37,629 bases of DNA. Origin: Pancytospora philotis (lineage: Eukaryota > Microsporidia). Positions 8,512 to 17,265 of this stretch are shown in pieces (position 1 is the first letter of the stretch; each line of letters opens with the position of its first letter). A program made the translations under genes and the position numbers. A model generated the notes under the pieces. The model was not told the origin of the DNA. It did no database searches and saw only the letters and a list, made by a program, of their open reading frames with translations. The stretch is from contig JALRLY010000237.1 in NCBI GenBank assembly GCA_023647555.1, forward strand, positions 1 through 37,629, written 5' to 3'.

Positions 8512-9192
8512 ATGTCGATTTCCGTAATCCAGAGGGCCGTAGAGAAGTTCGCGCCCCGGGAGTTCGCGGCCGCGTGGGACAATACCGGCGTCATAATCGG
8601 ATCAGACGATGAGGCCGCACCCGGCGCAGTGCTGCTGACGATCGACCTCACCGAGGGCGTGCTCGACGAGTGCATCAGAAAGGGCATCCGCTGCGTCGTC
8701 GCGTACCACCCGTTCATCTTCGGCGGCATCAAGACAATCACCGATCGCCGGTACCTGAAGTGCATCAGGCACGGGATAGCGGTCTACTGCCCGCACACGC
8801 AGATGGACCACCTCATGAACGCGTTCCTTCTGGAGAAGCTCGGCGGGGACCCCGACGTCGAGCGTGCTGCGGCCGTGCTCAAGCGGCTCTCTGGGGCCAG
8901 CGTGCTGCGCATCGCCCGGGGCAGCACCGCGCCCACGAGCATGGTGGTGGGCGTGGGCTCGGCCTTCAAGAATGTCACCATGCGCAACACGCTCATCATC
9001 ACCGGCGAGATGTCGCACCACGACATGCTCCAGTGCAAGCGGAACGACAACACGGTCATCCTCATGGAGCACAGCAACTCGGAGCGCATCTTTCTGCCCG
9101 AGCTCAAGCGGCTGATGGAGGTGGACCCGGAGCTGCGCGCCTACAGCATCCACATCAGCGAAAGCGACTGCGATCCGGTGGAATTCATCTGA
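8512..9192 (+). CDS. NIF3: NIF3 / DUF34 family metal-binding protein
   Basis: A 226-residue member of the widely conserved NIF3 family, whose biochemical role is not settled (often labelled GTP cyclohydrolase 1 type 2-like). Motifs in order: YHPFIF (65-70), PHTQMD (94-99), GEMSHHD (165-171) and EHSNSER (186-192), together forming the di-metal site. YHP in place of the bacterial HH is typical for eukaryotic members. The protein lacks the regulatory insert present in many bacterial homologues. The start at 8512 is where homology begins; the long open frame upstream is the antisense shadow of the cyclin gene. TGA is followed by ATTAAA at 9198-9203. Confidence 0.9.
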   Translation: MSISVIQRAVEKFAPREFAAAWDNTGVIIGSDDEAAPGAVLLTIDLTEGVLDECIRKGIRCVVAYHPFIFGGIKTITDRRYLKCIRHGIAVYCPHTQMDHLMNAFLLEKLGGDPDVERAAAVLKRLSGASVLRIARGSTAPTSMVVGVGSAFKNVTMRNTLIITGEMSHHDMLQCKRNDNTVILMEHSNSERIFLPELKRLMEVDPELRAYSIHISESDCDPVEFI

Positions 9193-9452
9193 GCACTATT
9201 AAATCTGACGTAGAGATCTTGTTTTTACTATAATGAGTGTAGATGTCTGTTACGGTGTGGCAGCTTATGCTTTCACGGTGCTGCTACTTGCAGGCTTAAG
9301 GACACCGTGCACACCAAAGCAGCGATAAATGTCTGGCTATGGTTTACTGCGCACGGTAGACTCATAGCATTAAAACATCGCTACAATAAAGCACTTTGGG
9401 CCTCGTCATTTATTTGATAGAGCGAAATGAGCCTGACATGGATTCGCGTGCG

Positions 9453-9650
9453 CTAGTGCAGCCCATGCTGCTTATTCTGCGAGTACAGCTGGATCACGCC
9501 CAGCGCGCAGATGTAGACCACCGCGAGGTTGAGCACCAGCAGCGGCGAGTACACCACCACTTCAACGAGCTTACTTCGGCTCGCGAACAGTTTGAAGTAC
9601 ACCAGCACAGCATACAGCAGAATGGCCGAGTAGTATTGCGCGGCCGGCAT
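9453..9650 (-). CDS. small two-helix membrane protein, unknown
   Basis: A 65-residue product with two hydrophobic helices (about residues 6-20 and 29-52), separated by a short basic loop (FASRSK). It resembles the hairpin shape of small ER membrane subunits, such as accessory subunits of GPI or dolichol enzymes or of signal peptidase, but I cannot match it to any one. The start at 9650 is the Met just before the first helix; an in-frame Met at 9695 would add 15 polar residues. Confidence 0.5.
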   Translation of the reverse strand: MPAAQYYSAILLYAVLVYFKLFASRSKLVEVVVYSPLLVLNLAVVYICALGVIQLYSQNKQHGLH

Positions 9651-9933
9651 ATCAGGGCTAGGTTTTTGCAAACTTTCGTGGAAACGCGAATGCACATTGT
9701 TTGCGTCGTAAAGTTATTAGCTGTCGTGCGGCTCGACCAGAGTAAATGCTACAAGCAATATGGGCTCTCACAGATGCACTGCTAGCACAGGCTATAAAGA
9801 TCTGCAGCTGCGCCATCCTATTTCATGTGGCAGCCCATTGACCAATGAACCAGCGAATACAATACCCCTAGGCTATATCACCAATCGCCGTCAAAAAGGA
9901 GCTACATAGCAGCACGCGCCGCCATCCCTGTTA

Positions 9934-11016
9934 ATGAGCAATGATGAGAAGCAGCGCCGCAGTCCTGCCTTAATCTGCAATGCCGCAGATTCTGATTGCG
10001 CGCGTGCTTCTACTGTGAAGGTTGAAATTAAAAATAATAGCGCAGCATGTGGCGCTCAAAAGACGCCGGCGAACGATGACATCTGGACTATTTCTATCGG
10101 TGGCTGCACAGCACATGATGTGCCTGCGTCTATGGATGCATCGGCCGGCGCAAGCCCCTACGCCAGACTCGAGGCCTTTCGCAAGGCAACGCTGGATCCG
10201 CGGATCGTCGACGAGGAGCCCATCTACGACTACATCCGCACTTTCCAGACCGCTGATCAGGGCCTCGCCAACCAGTTTCTGGAGATCCTTGCGGACTTCC
10301 TACTGACTATGAGCTACGCGCTGCGCCACCGCTCGGCGCGCATCATAGCGGACGCAGAGGCTATGGGCGTGGTGCTCAGCTACGCGATCCTCCGCGCTAC
10401 GCAGTACAACGCGCAGGTAGTGCTGGGCATACTGAGCTCGTCGCCCGAGATCGCGTCGGTGGATCCTGGTCTATTATCCAGCATGCTGGCCGATCGAAAC
10501 GAGGCGTGCGCCAGGCTCAAGCTCAAGATCCTCGCCAATATGATAAGGCATGGCGTTTCATTTACGCGGCAGCAGCAGGCCGCAGTGCTTGGCCTGATAA
10601 GCAGTTATCGCGCGCGGGACAGCTCAGAGACTAACTACATTCGCATCATCAATGAGCATTATGCCCGTTCGCGTGTCTCTCTATCCCAGTACCTCGATGG
10701 CCTGAAGCGCAATGAATATGTTCTTGTGACTGACAGAGACTTCTGGACCAATAACCTGCCGTATATCGCATCAGTCTTTAGCGAAACAGCGCACCAGTAC
10801 GTTGATTGCATCTGCAATACTGCCAACCCACATTCTCCAGCCGCAGCCAGGGATTTCCTCACCGTCCTGCGCTATGACCCGCGATTACGGCCAGCGCCGA
10901 TGGCTGAGCAGAGCATAGAGAGGCTCTACGCACTCCTGGAAGTCCCGGACGAGGATCTCAGATACGCCGTAACGCTGATCATCGACGCTCTGATGTACAG
11001 CAAAGTACAGGACTGA
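9934..11016 (+). CDS. VMA13: V-ATPase V1 subunit H (Vma13-like)
   Basis: Subunit H regulates coupling of the V1 motor to the membrane sector of the proton pump. The 360-residue product has a polar N-terminus (about 1-75), then alpha-helical HEAT/ARM-like repeats. The C-terminal third carries family landmarks: FWTNNLPYI (the FWxxN segment), then AARDFLTVLRYDP, equivalent to the 'D-x-x-x-F-x-R-x-x-P' region, and a closing repeat EDLRYAVTLIIDALM, matching the 'xEVRYxALxAxQKLM' end of Vma13. Yeast Vma13 is 478 residues. The alternative is an unrelated HEAT-repeat protein, but three ordered landmarks favour subunit H. A likely V-ATPase subunit e gene is also in this window. Confidence 0.7.
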   Translation: MSNDEKQRRSPALICNAADSDCARASTVKVEIKNNSAACGAQKTPANDDIWTISIGGCTAHDVPASMDASAGASPYARLEAFRKATLDPRIVDEEPIYDYIRTFQTADQGLANQFLEILADFLLTMSYALRHRSARIIADAEAMGVVLSYAILRATQYNAQVVLGILSSSPEIASVDPGLLSSMLADRNEACARLKLKILANMIRHGVSFTRQQQAAVLGLISSYRARDSSETNYIRIINEHYARSRVSLSQYLDGLKRNEYVLVTDRDFWTNNLPYIASVFSETAHQYVDCICNTANPHSPAAARDFLTVLRYDPRLRPAPMAEQSIERLYALLEVPDEDLRYAVTLIIDALMYSKVQD

Positions 11017-11145
11017 CTAATTATGAAGCACGTGTGTCTAGTATGCCATCCGCCTACCTGGCAGCGATGATAACAGATATGTAAAAATGACGCAAAGTTA
11101 AATTTATTTTGTGCTTTAATATGCGAATGCCAGGACAGTTTGCAA

Positions 11146-12228
11146 CTATAGATACTCAGCCTTGACGATGCCGAACTTGGCGAGCTTGGGAGCAACAATC
11201 TCGACGTATTGCTGGTTGTCCGCGTGGAAGTCCTTCAGCAGCTGCGCAAAGAGCTGCTGCTCCTCGTCGCTAAGCCTGAAATTTGCCTTGTAGAACTCGA
11301 GGTAGCTGAGGAAGTGCGTGACAGAAGGAGAGGTCAGCGCGAAGAAGGCGTTGAAGTACGCGGTGCGATCGGCCGGGTCCGCCTTTTCGAACTCTGCCCG
11401 GCCCATCACCGGCAGCTTGGGGAGCTGGTAGTTCTGGCCCAGAAACGCGTTGAGGCGCACGATGTTGCCGATGCGTCTGCAAAAGCCCTCTGTCTCCGCA
11501 TCGAAGAGGCTCTTGAGCAGCTGCCGCTCGGAATCGTCCGCAAGGAACGCGTACTGCTGCGTGGGCCTGGGCTTGATGCGGTAGTACATCACGAATATGA
11601 GCCCGATGATTACGGTGCGCTGCGCAAAGTGGTCGATGGACCCCACCAGCTCTTCGAAGAAGCCCCTGTACTTGCAGAACTCCACTGCGACGCTGGTTGC
11701 GCTGAAGGAGTTCTCCAGCACGAGCGCCTCGATGATCACCCTGTTCGGGTACTTCTTGAGCCAGTGGCAGCACTCCAGCTTGTGGAAGCTCATGTTTTTG
11801 ATGATTGCGTAGCAGTAGAAGACATCCAAGAGGCTGTTCTCCCCTATGCGCTTCCTATCGGCCAGGAAAGCCGGCAGCTTCGCGGCCACCGACTGGTCCT
11901 TCAGCAGATCGGTAGCCGGCTTAAGATCGGGGAAGGGCTGCTCGCCCCCAAAGGAGACATGCGCACCGAGATGCATGAGGTATACCAGCCGGGAGACCGC
12001 AGCGGCCTCATCGCCGTCCTCCTCCTTTAATAGCGCCAATATCGGGTCTTTGAAGGTGGGATCCTCTGCAACGAGCTGCGCGATGAACTCAGACACCTCT
12101 GGAGCGATGCTGGGCACCTGATTAACGGCTGCGCGCAGGGCCTCCAGCACATCCTGTCTGGGCATCCGCGCGGCCTCGCCCGCAAATCTCGTGGCCTCCC
12201 CCTCTCTGAGATCAAAAAGCCTTTCCAT
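11146..12228 (-). CDS. reduced CBP80/NCBP1-like (MIF4G-type) protein
   Basis: An all-helical 360-residue protein. The best clue is the C-terminal part: SPSVTHFLSYLEFYK, followed by a helix pair with DFHADNQQYVEIVAPKLAKFGIV. This follows the third-domain pattern of the nuclear cap-binding complex large subunit (SxTHxLSxxExY, then DxWxxNPQxxxxIxDKLxxxxIV). A middle segment with DEAAAVSRLVYLM also resembles CBP80. If right, it is less than half the length of yeast or human CBP80 (about 800). The start at 12228 follows GAGCCC directly; the Met at 12273 is less likely. It lies 57 bp downstream of MCM3 on the same strand. Another MIF4G-type or HEAT protein remains possible. Confidence 0.5.
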   Translation of the reverse strand: MERLFDLREGEATRFAGEAARMPRQDVLEALRAAVNQVPSIAPEVSEFIAQLVAEDPTFKDPILALLKEEDGDEAAAVSRLVYLMHLGAHVSFGGEQPFPDLKPATDLLKDQSVAAKLPAFLADRKRIGENSLLDVFYCYAIIKNMSFHKLECCHWLKKYPNRVIIEALVLENSFSATSVAVEFCKYRGFFEELVGSIDHFAQRTVIIGLIFVMYYRIKPRPTQQYAFLADDSERQLLKSLFDAETEGFCRRIGNIVRLNAFLGQNYQLPKLPVMGRAEFEKADPADRTAYFNAFFALTSPSVTHFLSYLEFYKANFRLSDEEQQLFAQLLKDFHADNQQYVEIVAPKLAKFGIVKAEYL

Positions 12229-12278
12229 GGGCTCGGGCGGCGCCGGGCAAAAACGAGAAGCGTGGGAATACAAGGCAG

Positions 12279-12284
12279 TTTATT
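12279..12284 (-). terminator. AATAAA hexamer 1 bp after the MCM3 stop
   Basis: On the minus strand AATAAA (12284-12279) follows the TAG stop (12288-12286) almost immediately, inside the 57-bp gap before the next gene. Confidence 0.4.
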
Positions 12285-12285
12285 G

Positions 12286-14250
12286 CTAGTCGAGGAAGTA
12301 GATGTTGGAGTCGTGGAAGAGGACGAGGTCCTTGTCCGACAGCTCCCTGGCAATCTGCTCCACGTCCGCGACGCTGAAGTCGTTGGCCGCTGCGATCGCC
12401 GCCGCCGAGCAGAAGGACTCCTCGGGGTTGGCGCTGCGCCACGCCCAGATCGCGTTGAGGATGTCGTCCTGCGCGGCCTTGCGCAGCTCCTGGCCGAGGC
12501 TGACCGACGGCTGCGTTTGCTGCCGCTTCTGCCCGCTCGGCCGCGTGGCCTTCGTCCGCATGTTGCCGGTGAGGATCTGGATGGCGCCCTCGGCGTCCTC
12601 GGCCGAGACCTCCTCGCTCAAGCGCAGCTTCGCGCTGGCCGTGGCAAGGCGGATCATCGTCTCGAGGAAGCGCGGCGTGATGTTCACCAGCAGGTTCTTG
12701 CTGTTCTTGTCGCGCCGCATCTTCACGTACTCATTCGCAATCACTTCGCTCGCGGCGGCGGACAGCACCGGCCGCAGCTTCTTGGCATGCGCGATGTAGT
12801 CGCGGAACAGCGCCTGGCTGATCTGCGACTCGCTCTTCTCCTCCTCGATGTGCATCCGCAGCACGTGCTGGCTGATCTTCGTATCGACGTCGACGGTCGA
12901 GTTGTCGAGCGTGACGAACACAAGATCGAAGCGCGTCATCAGCGACTCGGGCAGCCGCACGTTCTCCTGGGCGGAGAGCCGCTCGTTGTAGTTCCCGAAG
13001 ATCGGATTCGCCGCCGCGAGCACCGAGCAGCGCGCGTTGAGCGTGGTGTGGATCCCGGCCTTGGCAACGGTCACCGTCTGCTGCTCCATCACCTCGTGGA
13101 TCGCCACGCGGTCCATGTCGTCCATCTTGTCGAACTCGTCGATGCAGCAGATCCCGCGGTCGGCGAGCACCATCGCACCGGCCTCCAGGCGCTTCTCGCC
13201 CGTGTCCTTGTCGAGCACGACCGCGGCGGTCAGACCGACGCCGCTCGCGCCCTTGCCGGTCGTGGCGACGGTCAGCGGCATCAGGTTCATCACATAGCGC
13301 AGCAGCTGCGACTTCGCGGTGGACGGATCGCCGATCAGCAGGATGTTGATGTCGCCCCTGATGCGGGCGCCGTTGTCCAGCACCTGCTCGTTGCCGCCCA
13401 CGAGCATGAGCAGCAGCGCGCGCTTGATGTCGTCGTGCCCGCAGATGGTCGGCGCCACCGCGCGGTACTTGAGGTCGGAGCGCGCGAGCATCTCGATCTT
13501 CCCGAGCTCCGACGCCTCGGCCGCGGCCTGCTCGTGCACGAGCTTCACACTATTGGCGATCAGGATCGTGTTGAAACGTGACGGAAAGCCCTGCCCGACA
13601 TGGCAGAAGCTCTTGTAGATGCCCGCGATGCGCACGCGGTCGCCCGGCTTCACCGCATCGACCAGGTCCTCGCTCAGCACCACCTCCACGCTCCGCGGCA
13701 GCAGCCCGGGCGGGCTCCGCTCGGGCATCTCCTGCAGCACGACCGTCTGGAAGTCCGCGTAGTCGCTCAGCCCGAACTCAGGCGCGAGCGCGTTGCCCTG
13801 CGGATCGCGCGACGGGTAGATCGTGTTCGTGGCGGGCAGCCGCGTCACCATCGTGCTGTCGCGGTAGTCCTTCGCGTAGAAGCTGTTGGCCACCTCGGAG
13901 TAGTGCACGCTCCGCCGCATCTTCGGGAGCACCAGCGACACGCTCGTCACGATGCCCTCGATCGCGACCATCTTCGAGATCATCTCCGAGCGCACCGTCC
14001 GCGGCGTCACGCCGTGCGCGCCGAACGCGCCCACAAAGCCCAGGTGCCCGATCCCGAGCTCGCCGAGCGCATCCTCGAAGTGCGGCACGACGCCCATCGG
14101 GTTGCACAGGATGGCCTGCGCGAGCTCCTTGGAAAACTGCCGCACCTCGTTGATGCTCAGGATGAGCCGCTCGGCTTTCAGGCCCGCGCCCGTGATCTCC
14201 TTCATCTGGATGAACTCGCGGAACTTCTCCAACGCCTCGCTCGCCTCCAT
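12286..14250 (-). CDS. MCM3: MCM3, replicative helicase subunit
   Basis: One of the six subunits of the MCM2-7 helicase that licenses and unwinds origins. In the 654-residue product the N-terminal domain carries the MCM3-type run YRDST..., then PEFGLSDYADFQTVVLQEMPE, PGLLPRSVEVVL and KPGDRVRIAGIYK. The AAA+ core has Walker A GDPSTAKS (307-314), Walker B ICCIDEFDKM (from 377) and arginine finger SLMTRFD (436-442). The 'QEMPE-P-G-LPRS' block fits MCM3 best among MCM paralogues. The usual C-terminal winged-helix part is present but short. The start at 14250 sits directly after the promoter-like element; the Met at 14397 lies upstream of it. Confidence 0.9.
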   Translation of the reverse strand: MEASEALEKFREFIQMKEITGAGLKAERLILSINEVRQFSKELAQAILCNPMGVVPHFEDALGELGIGHLGFVGAFGAHGVTPRTVRSEMISKMVAIEGIVTSVSLVLPKMRRSVHYSEVANSFYAKDYRDSTMVTRLPATNTIYPSRDPQGNALAPEFGLSDYADFQTVVLQEMPERSPPGLLPRSVEVVLSEDLVDAVKPGDRVRIAGIYKSFCHVGQGFPSRFNTILIANSVKLVHEQAAAEASELGKIEMLARSDLKYRAVAPTICGHDDIKRALLLMLVGGNEQVLDNGARIRGDINILLIGDPSTAKSQLLRYVMNLMPLTVATTGKGASGVGLTAAVVLDKDTGEKRLEAGAMVLADRGICCIDEFDKMDDMDRVAIHEVMEQQTVTVAKAGIHTTLNARCSVLAAANPIFGNYNERLSAQENVRLPESLMTRFDLVFVTLDNSTVDVDTKISQHVLRMHIEEEKSESQISQALFRDYIAHAKKLRPVLSAAASEVIANEYVKMRRDKNSKNLLVNITPRFLETMIRLATASAKLRLSEEVSAEDAEGAIQILTGNMRTKATRPSGQKRQQTQPSVSLGQELRKAAQDDILNAIWAWRSANPEESFCSAAAIAAANDFSVADVEQIARELSDKDLVLFHDSNIYFLD

Positions 14251-14265
14251 GGCCAAAAATTTTAC
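14251..14265 (-). promoter_or_regulatory. MCM3 start-proximal AAAATTTTT element
   Basis: On the minus strand GGTAAAATTTTTGGCC directly precedes ATG at 14250. This is the tightest spacing in the window, with 4 bp from the A/T core to ATG. Confidence 0.65.
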
Positions 14266-14570
14266 CTCGGCTTTCCACGCGTCGCAGCTTTCGGCTCGGT
14301 TGTGGGGTATTTGCGCGTCGCAGCAGTGGCGCGTGTGCACGCGATCTGCCGTAATAACCATAACAAGCATGGTCTGCCGATGGTATTTTCCGTGCAAATG
14401 TGCTTTTCATAAAAACGTGTACAAAGAGCGTATTATAGCTTGATGCTATTTTCTACAACACGCAAATGTAAATGTAAGGCACACATGTCCAAGCCTCCGT
14501 CATCTATTTCTAAAGACGACTGCTAAAACCATTCGATAGCAAATGCGCCTGATAATTTTACTCATGTGCT
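14266..14570. other. divergent promoter region between MCM3 and PIG-L
   Basis: About 305 bp with no gene. The half near PIG-L is AT-richer and holds AATTTTA at 14554-14560, about 10 bp before the PIG-L start, a weak version of the common A/T core. I see no RNA gene here. Confidence 0.4.
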
Positions 14571-15227
14571 ATGCCCATGCTTTTTCTGGCTTTTACGGCT
14601 TTTGTGCTGCTCTACACCGCGGCCCGCAACGCGTGCAGGCTGTACCCGTCCGAGCCATGCGATGCCAGGCATCCACTGCTTCTCATCGCGCATCCCGACG
14701 ATGAGTCGATGTTCTTCACGCCGCTGCTCTGCCACACCAGGCCGTTCATCCTCTGCCTCTCCAGCGGAGATGCCGACGGGCTGGGCAGCGTGCGCAGGCG
14801 CGAGCTGGCCGCGCTCTGCGCCGCTTACGGGTTGGAGCACGAGGTGCTCGACTATGAGGACGGCGCGTCCTGGAGCACCCGGCGCATCGTCGCTGATCTC
14901 ATCCCGCGCCTCAACAAGCACAAGGCCGACACCGTATTCACGTTCGACGAGCACGGCGTGTCGCAGCACCACAACCACATCAGCTGCTATAGAGCCGCGA
15001 AGGCTCTGGAGAGGCTCGTGGGCACGAAGGCGTGCTCGTTCAACTACCTGCGCTCCACCAGCCTGTTCAGCAAGTACTTCGTCGATCTGGGCTCCAAACA
15101 GTACTATGCGCCGTTCATGAGCATGCTGTGCCTCAGCAACATGCTGCAGCACCGCTCGCAGATGGTGTGGTTCAGGTACATCTACTGCTTTCTGAGCAAC
15201 TACGCGTGCTATAATGACTTTGTCTAG
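14571..15227 (+). CDS. GPI12: PIG-L type N-acetylglucosaminyl-phosphatidylinositol de-N-acetylase
   Basis: Catalyses the second step of GPI-anchor synthesis, removing acetate from GlcNAc-PI on the ER membrane. The 218-residue product has an N-terminal hydrophobic helix (about 2-18), the zinc/catalytic motif AHPDDE (40-45), the conserved SSGDADGLGSVRRREL region (64-79), and the second metal motif HGVSQHHNH (128-136). The C-terminal HRSQMVWFRYIYCFLSNY segment is also typical of eukaryotic PIG-L. All catalytic residues are present. An alternative Met two codons downstream (14577) cannot be excluded. Confidence 0.92.
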   Translation: MPMLFLAFTAFVLLYTAARNACRLYPSEPCDARHPLLLIAHPDDESMFFTPLLCHTRPFILCLSSGDADGLGSVRRRELAALCAAYGLEHEVLDYEDGASWSTRRIVADLIPRLNKHKADTVFTFDEHGVSQHHNHISCYRAAKALERLVGTKACSFNYLRSTSLFSKYFVDLGSKQYYAPFMSMLCLSNMLQHRSQMVWFRYIYCFLSNYACYNDFV

Positions 15228-15368
15228 TGCCAGTGCATCTGAATGGCCGCAATGCTGGCGCGTTTTGGAAGCCAAGGCCTGCGACGGGCCCCATTCCGGT
15301 AATACAGCCGGTTTCAAGTAACGAAGATGATAATAAAGATGATACAGCTGGTTAACTCATTAATTTTA

Positions 15369-15776
15369 TTATTGTGACTGGCCATCATCGCCACCGATGG
15401 GGTCGGTAGCCTCGACCTGTCTAGGATTCACGTTAAGTGTGCTCTGATCGCTGCCATCATCCGCATTGTTATTATTAGCCGGTTGGCAAGGCGAAGAGCC
15501 CGCGCATCCCACGTTCGCTTGTGCGGCGCAGTTCTCTGCCTTCTGCTGCAGCTCCCGCTTCGTCACGCACTCCAGATTCTGGCACAGTTGCTTCTGCGCC
15601 ATCAGTTCATTCTGCGCTACGCACGATTTATCGTCCGTAATGACCACCTCGCCGCACTTAACGCACTTTGTCACCGTGTTGGCGTTACTGTCCTCTACCT
15701 GGTTGCTGTCCTGCGGCGGAGCCTGACGCGCGTTCACATACTCGAGAAGGAACGTGAGCAGAAAACCCCAGTGCAT
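15369..15776 (-). CDS. secreted Cys-rich protein with acidic Asn/Asp/Gln tail, unknown
   Basis: A 135-residue product with a short signal peptide (MHWGFLLTFLLEYVNA, about 1-17), eight cysteines in the mature part arranged as CxxC, C, C...C, C...C...C, and a low-complexity tail rich in N, D, Q and S. The cysteine spacing suggests disulfides rather than a zinc finger, because the protein appears to be secreted. Spore-wall or polar-tube association, or export into the host, are reasonable guesses for a microsporidian, but no family is recognised. The start at 15776 is the Met before the signal peptide; an in-frame ATG at 15839 would hide it. Confidence 0.65.
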   Translation of the reverse strand: MHWGFLLTFLLEYVNARQAPPQDSNQVEDSNANTVTKCVKCGEVVITDDKSCVAQNELMAQKQLCQNLECVTKRELQQKAENCAAQANVGCAGSSPCQPANNNNADDGSDQSTLNVNPRQVEATDPIGGDDGQSQ

Positions 15777-15978
15777 TGCTGCGCTGCTGCCGCGGATTTT
15801 ATATATTTGCGCTGAAACACAGTTTGGGGTGCGTTCCATATCCGAAACACGATGGGCCAGTCATCGCTTGGGCACTGGCAGGCGGGTGCAGGCGAGAATA
15901 CGAAAATTAGCATGGCAGATTATTGTGAATGCTTTGAGCTGAAGCCACCACATCGTTCAATTGCGTGCGAGAAAAAAA

Positions 15979-16050
15979 TGGAGCTAACAGGATTCGAACC
16001 CATGGCCTTTTACATGCGAAGCAAACGCTCTACCACTGAGCTACAGCCCC
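15979..16050 (-). tRNA. tRNA-Ala (anticodon CGC)
   Basis: A complete 72-nt cloverleaf on the minus strand without intron. The acceptor stem GGGGCTG pairs with TAGCTCC and the discriminator is A. The third pair is G:U, the known identity element for alanyl-tRNA synthetase. The D arm is GCTC/GAGC, the anticodon stem TTTGC/GTAAA has loop TTCGCAT, and the T loop is TTCGAAT. The anticodon CGC corresponds to 16018-16016. Seven T residues (complement of 15972-15978) follow the 3' end directly as a Pol III terminator. CCA is not encoded. GCG is a very common Ala codon in this GC-rich window, so this isoacceptor makes sense. Confidence 0.95.
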
Positions 16051-16258
16051 TTGTGCTCTTTATGCGGGTGAGTTAACAGTACAGGCTACAACATGCTGGT
16101 GCCCACCACGCATATGCCTGTCGTGTCTGCGCGCTCTACACAGCCAGGAAATTAATGCCGCCGCATGTAGCAACAAACTAATGGCACGCGCAATAGCAAC
16201 CAGTAATGCTGTCGCGATTCTGCCACCGTTAACCACTACAGCAGCCTACCGCCCGTTG

Positions 16259-16266
16259 AAAATTTT
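16259..16266 (+). promoter_or_regulatory. ENP2 upstream AAAATTTT core
   Basis: AAAATTTT lies 30 bp before the ENP2 start; the spacer is GC-rich without a clean CCC run. Confidence 0.45.
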
Positions 16267-16296
16267 GTCATATTTGGCGGCGCGCGGCAGCCGCCG

Positions 16297-17205
16297 ATGT
16301 CCGCAGCTGCGCATGCGTTCACAGAGATCGATTGCATCAAGAGCTTCGACTACCCGGTGGCGTGCACCGGCGTGTGCATCGCGCCGGACCAGCGGCAGAT
16401 CGTCACCATCGGCATCTACAAGCCGTGCATCAAAGTCTTCGATCTTAACAGCATGACCATGAAGCTCGAGCGCGCCGTCGTGACCGATGCGCTGAAGGTG
16501 GTTGCGCTGCGAGACGACGCCGAGAAGTTCTGCGTGCTGAGGAACGACCGCGCGCTCGAGTTCCACGCGCGGAGCGGGCTGCACGACGTCGTCCGCGTCC
16601 CGCACCAGCCGAAGGACATCCTCTTCAACGCGTTCGCGGCCGAGTGCTACGCCAGCGGCGAGTACGACGCGGTGTACCGCTTCAACCTGCAGCAGGGGCG
16701 GTTCCTGCGCGACATAGAGGTCGCGGGGCTCACCAGCCTCAGCCTGTCGCCCGCGCACGGCCTCCTCGCCGGCGTCTCGGCGGATGCTGTCCATTTCATC
16801 GATACGCGCAGCCGCACTGAGGTGATCCGCCGGCCGATCGAATCGCAGGAGCTGACGGCCGTCAGCCAGAGCGACAGCGGCATCAGCTACGCCGTTGCCA
16901 CGGCCGACGCTGTGCTCGAGTTCGACATACGCGCCGAGGCCTGCGTCCACAAGATGGCGCACGAGGGCCCGGCCAGCAGACTGCGCTACAGCGGCAAGCA
17001 CATCGTGTATGCGCTCGGCAGCCGCATATTCTGCGCCCTCGATGGCAGCAGCACTGTGTGTGCTGAGCTGGACTTTACCGTGAACGACTTCGATGTGAAC
17101 GAGGGCCTCGTTGTCGTCGGCGGCGAGTACGAGGAGATGAAATGCTTTAAGGCGCCTCTGCTTGGCGCGGTGCCGTCGTGGTGCGCCGACGCGGAATCTA
17201 AATAG
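16297..17205 (+). CDS. ENP2: ENP2/NOL10-like nucleolar WD40 protein (WD domain only)
   Basis: Enp2 is a nucleolar WD40 protein of the small-subunit processome. In the 302-residue product the family landmarks are GIYKPCIKVFDLNSMTMKLER (positions about 48-68), DRALEFHARSG, YRFNLQQGRFL, and the closing VPSWCADAES, matching the 'PAPKWCSFLDN' end of the WD domain in yeast Enp2. Yeast Enp2 has 707 residues; here the protein stops right after the WD domain, so the long basic C-terminal tail is absent. It lies between tRNA-Ala and V-ATPase subunit e. The sequence after the stop contains ACTAAATTTATT. Confidence 0.82.
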   Translation: MSAAAHAFTEIDCIKSFDYPVACTGVCIAPDQRQIVTIGIYKPCIKVFDLNSMTMKLERAVVTDALKVVALRDDAEKFCVLRNDRALEFHARSGLHDVVRVPHQPKDILFNAFAAECYASGEYDAVYRFNLQQGRFLRDIEVAGLTSLSLSPAHGLLAGVSADAVHFIDTRSRTEVIRRPIESQELTAVSQSDSGISYAVATADAVLEFDIRAEACVHKMAHEGPASRLRYSGKHIVYALGSRIFCALDGSSTVCAELDFTVNDFDVNEGLVVVGGEYEEMKCFKAPLLGAVPSWCADAESK

Positions 17206-17265
17206 GCCAGGATCCCATACTAAATTTATTCATACACCGCATCTTTAATTTCTATAGGCGCGGTA

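Noticed and set aside
12262..13581. 439-residue plus-strand ORF over MCM3
   Set aside because: Antisense to MCM3 motifs; no independent support.
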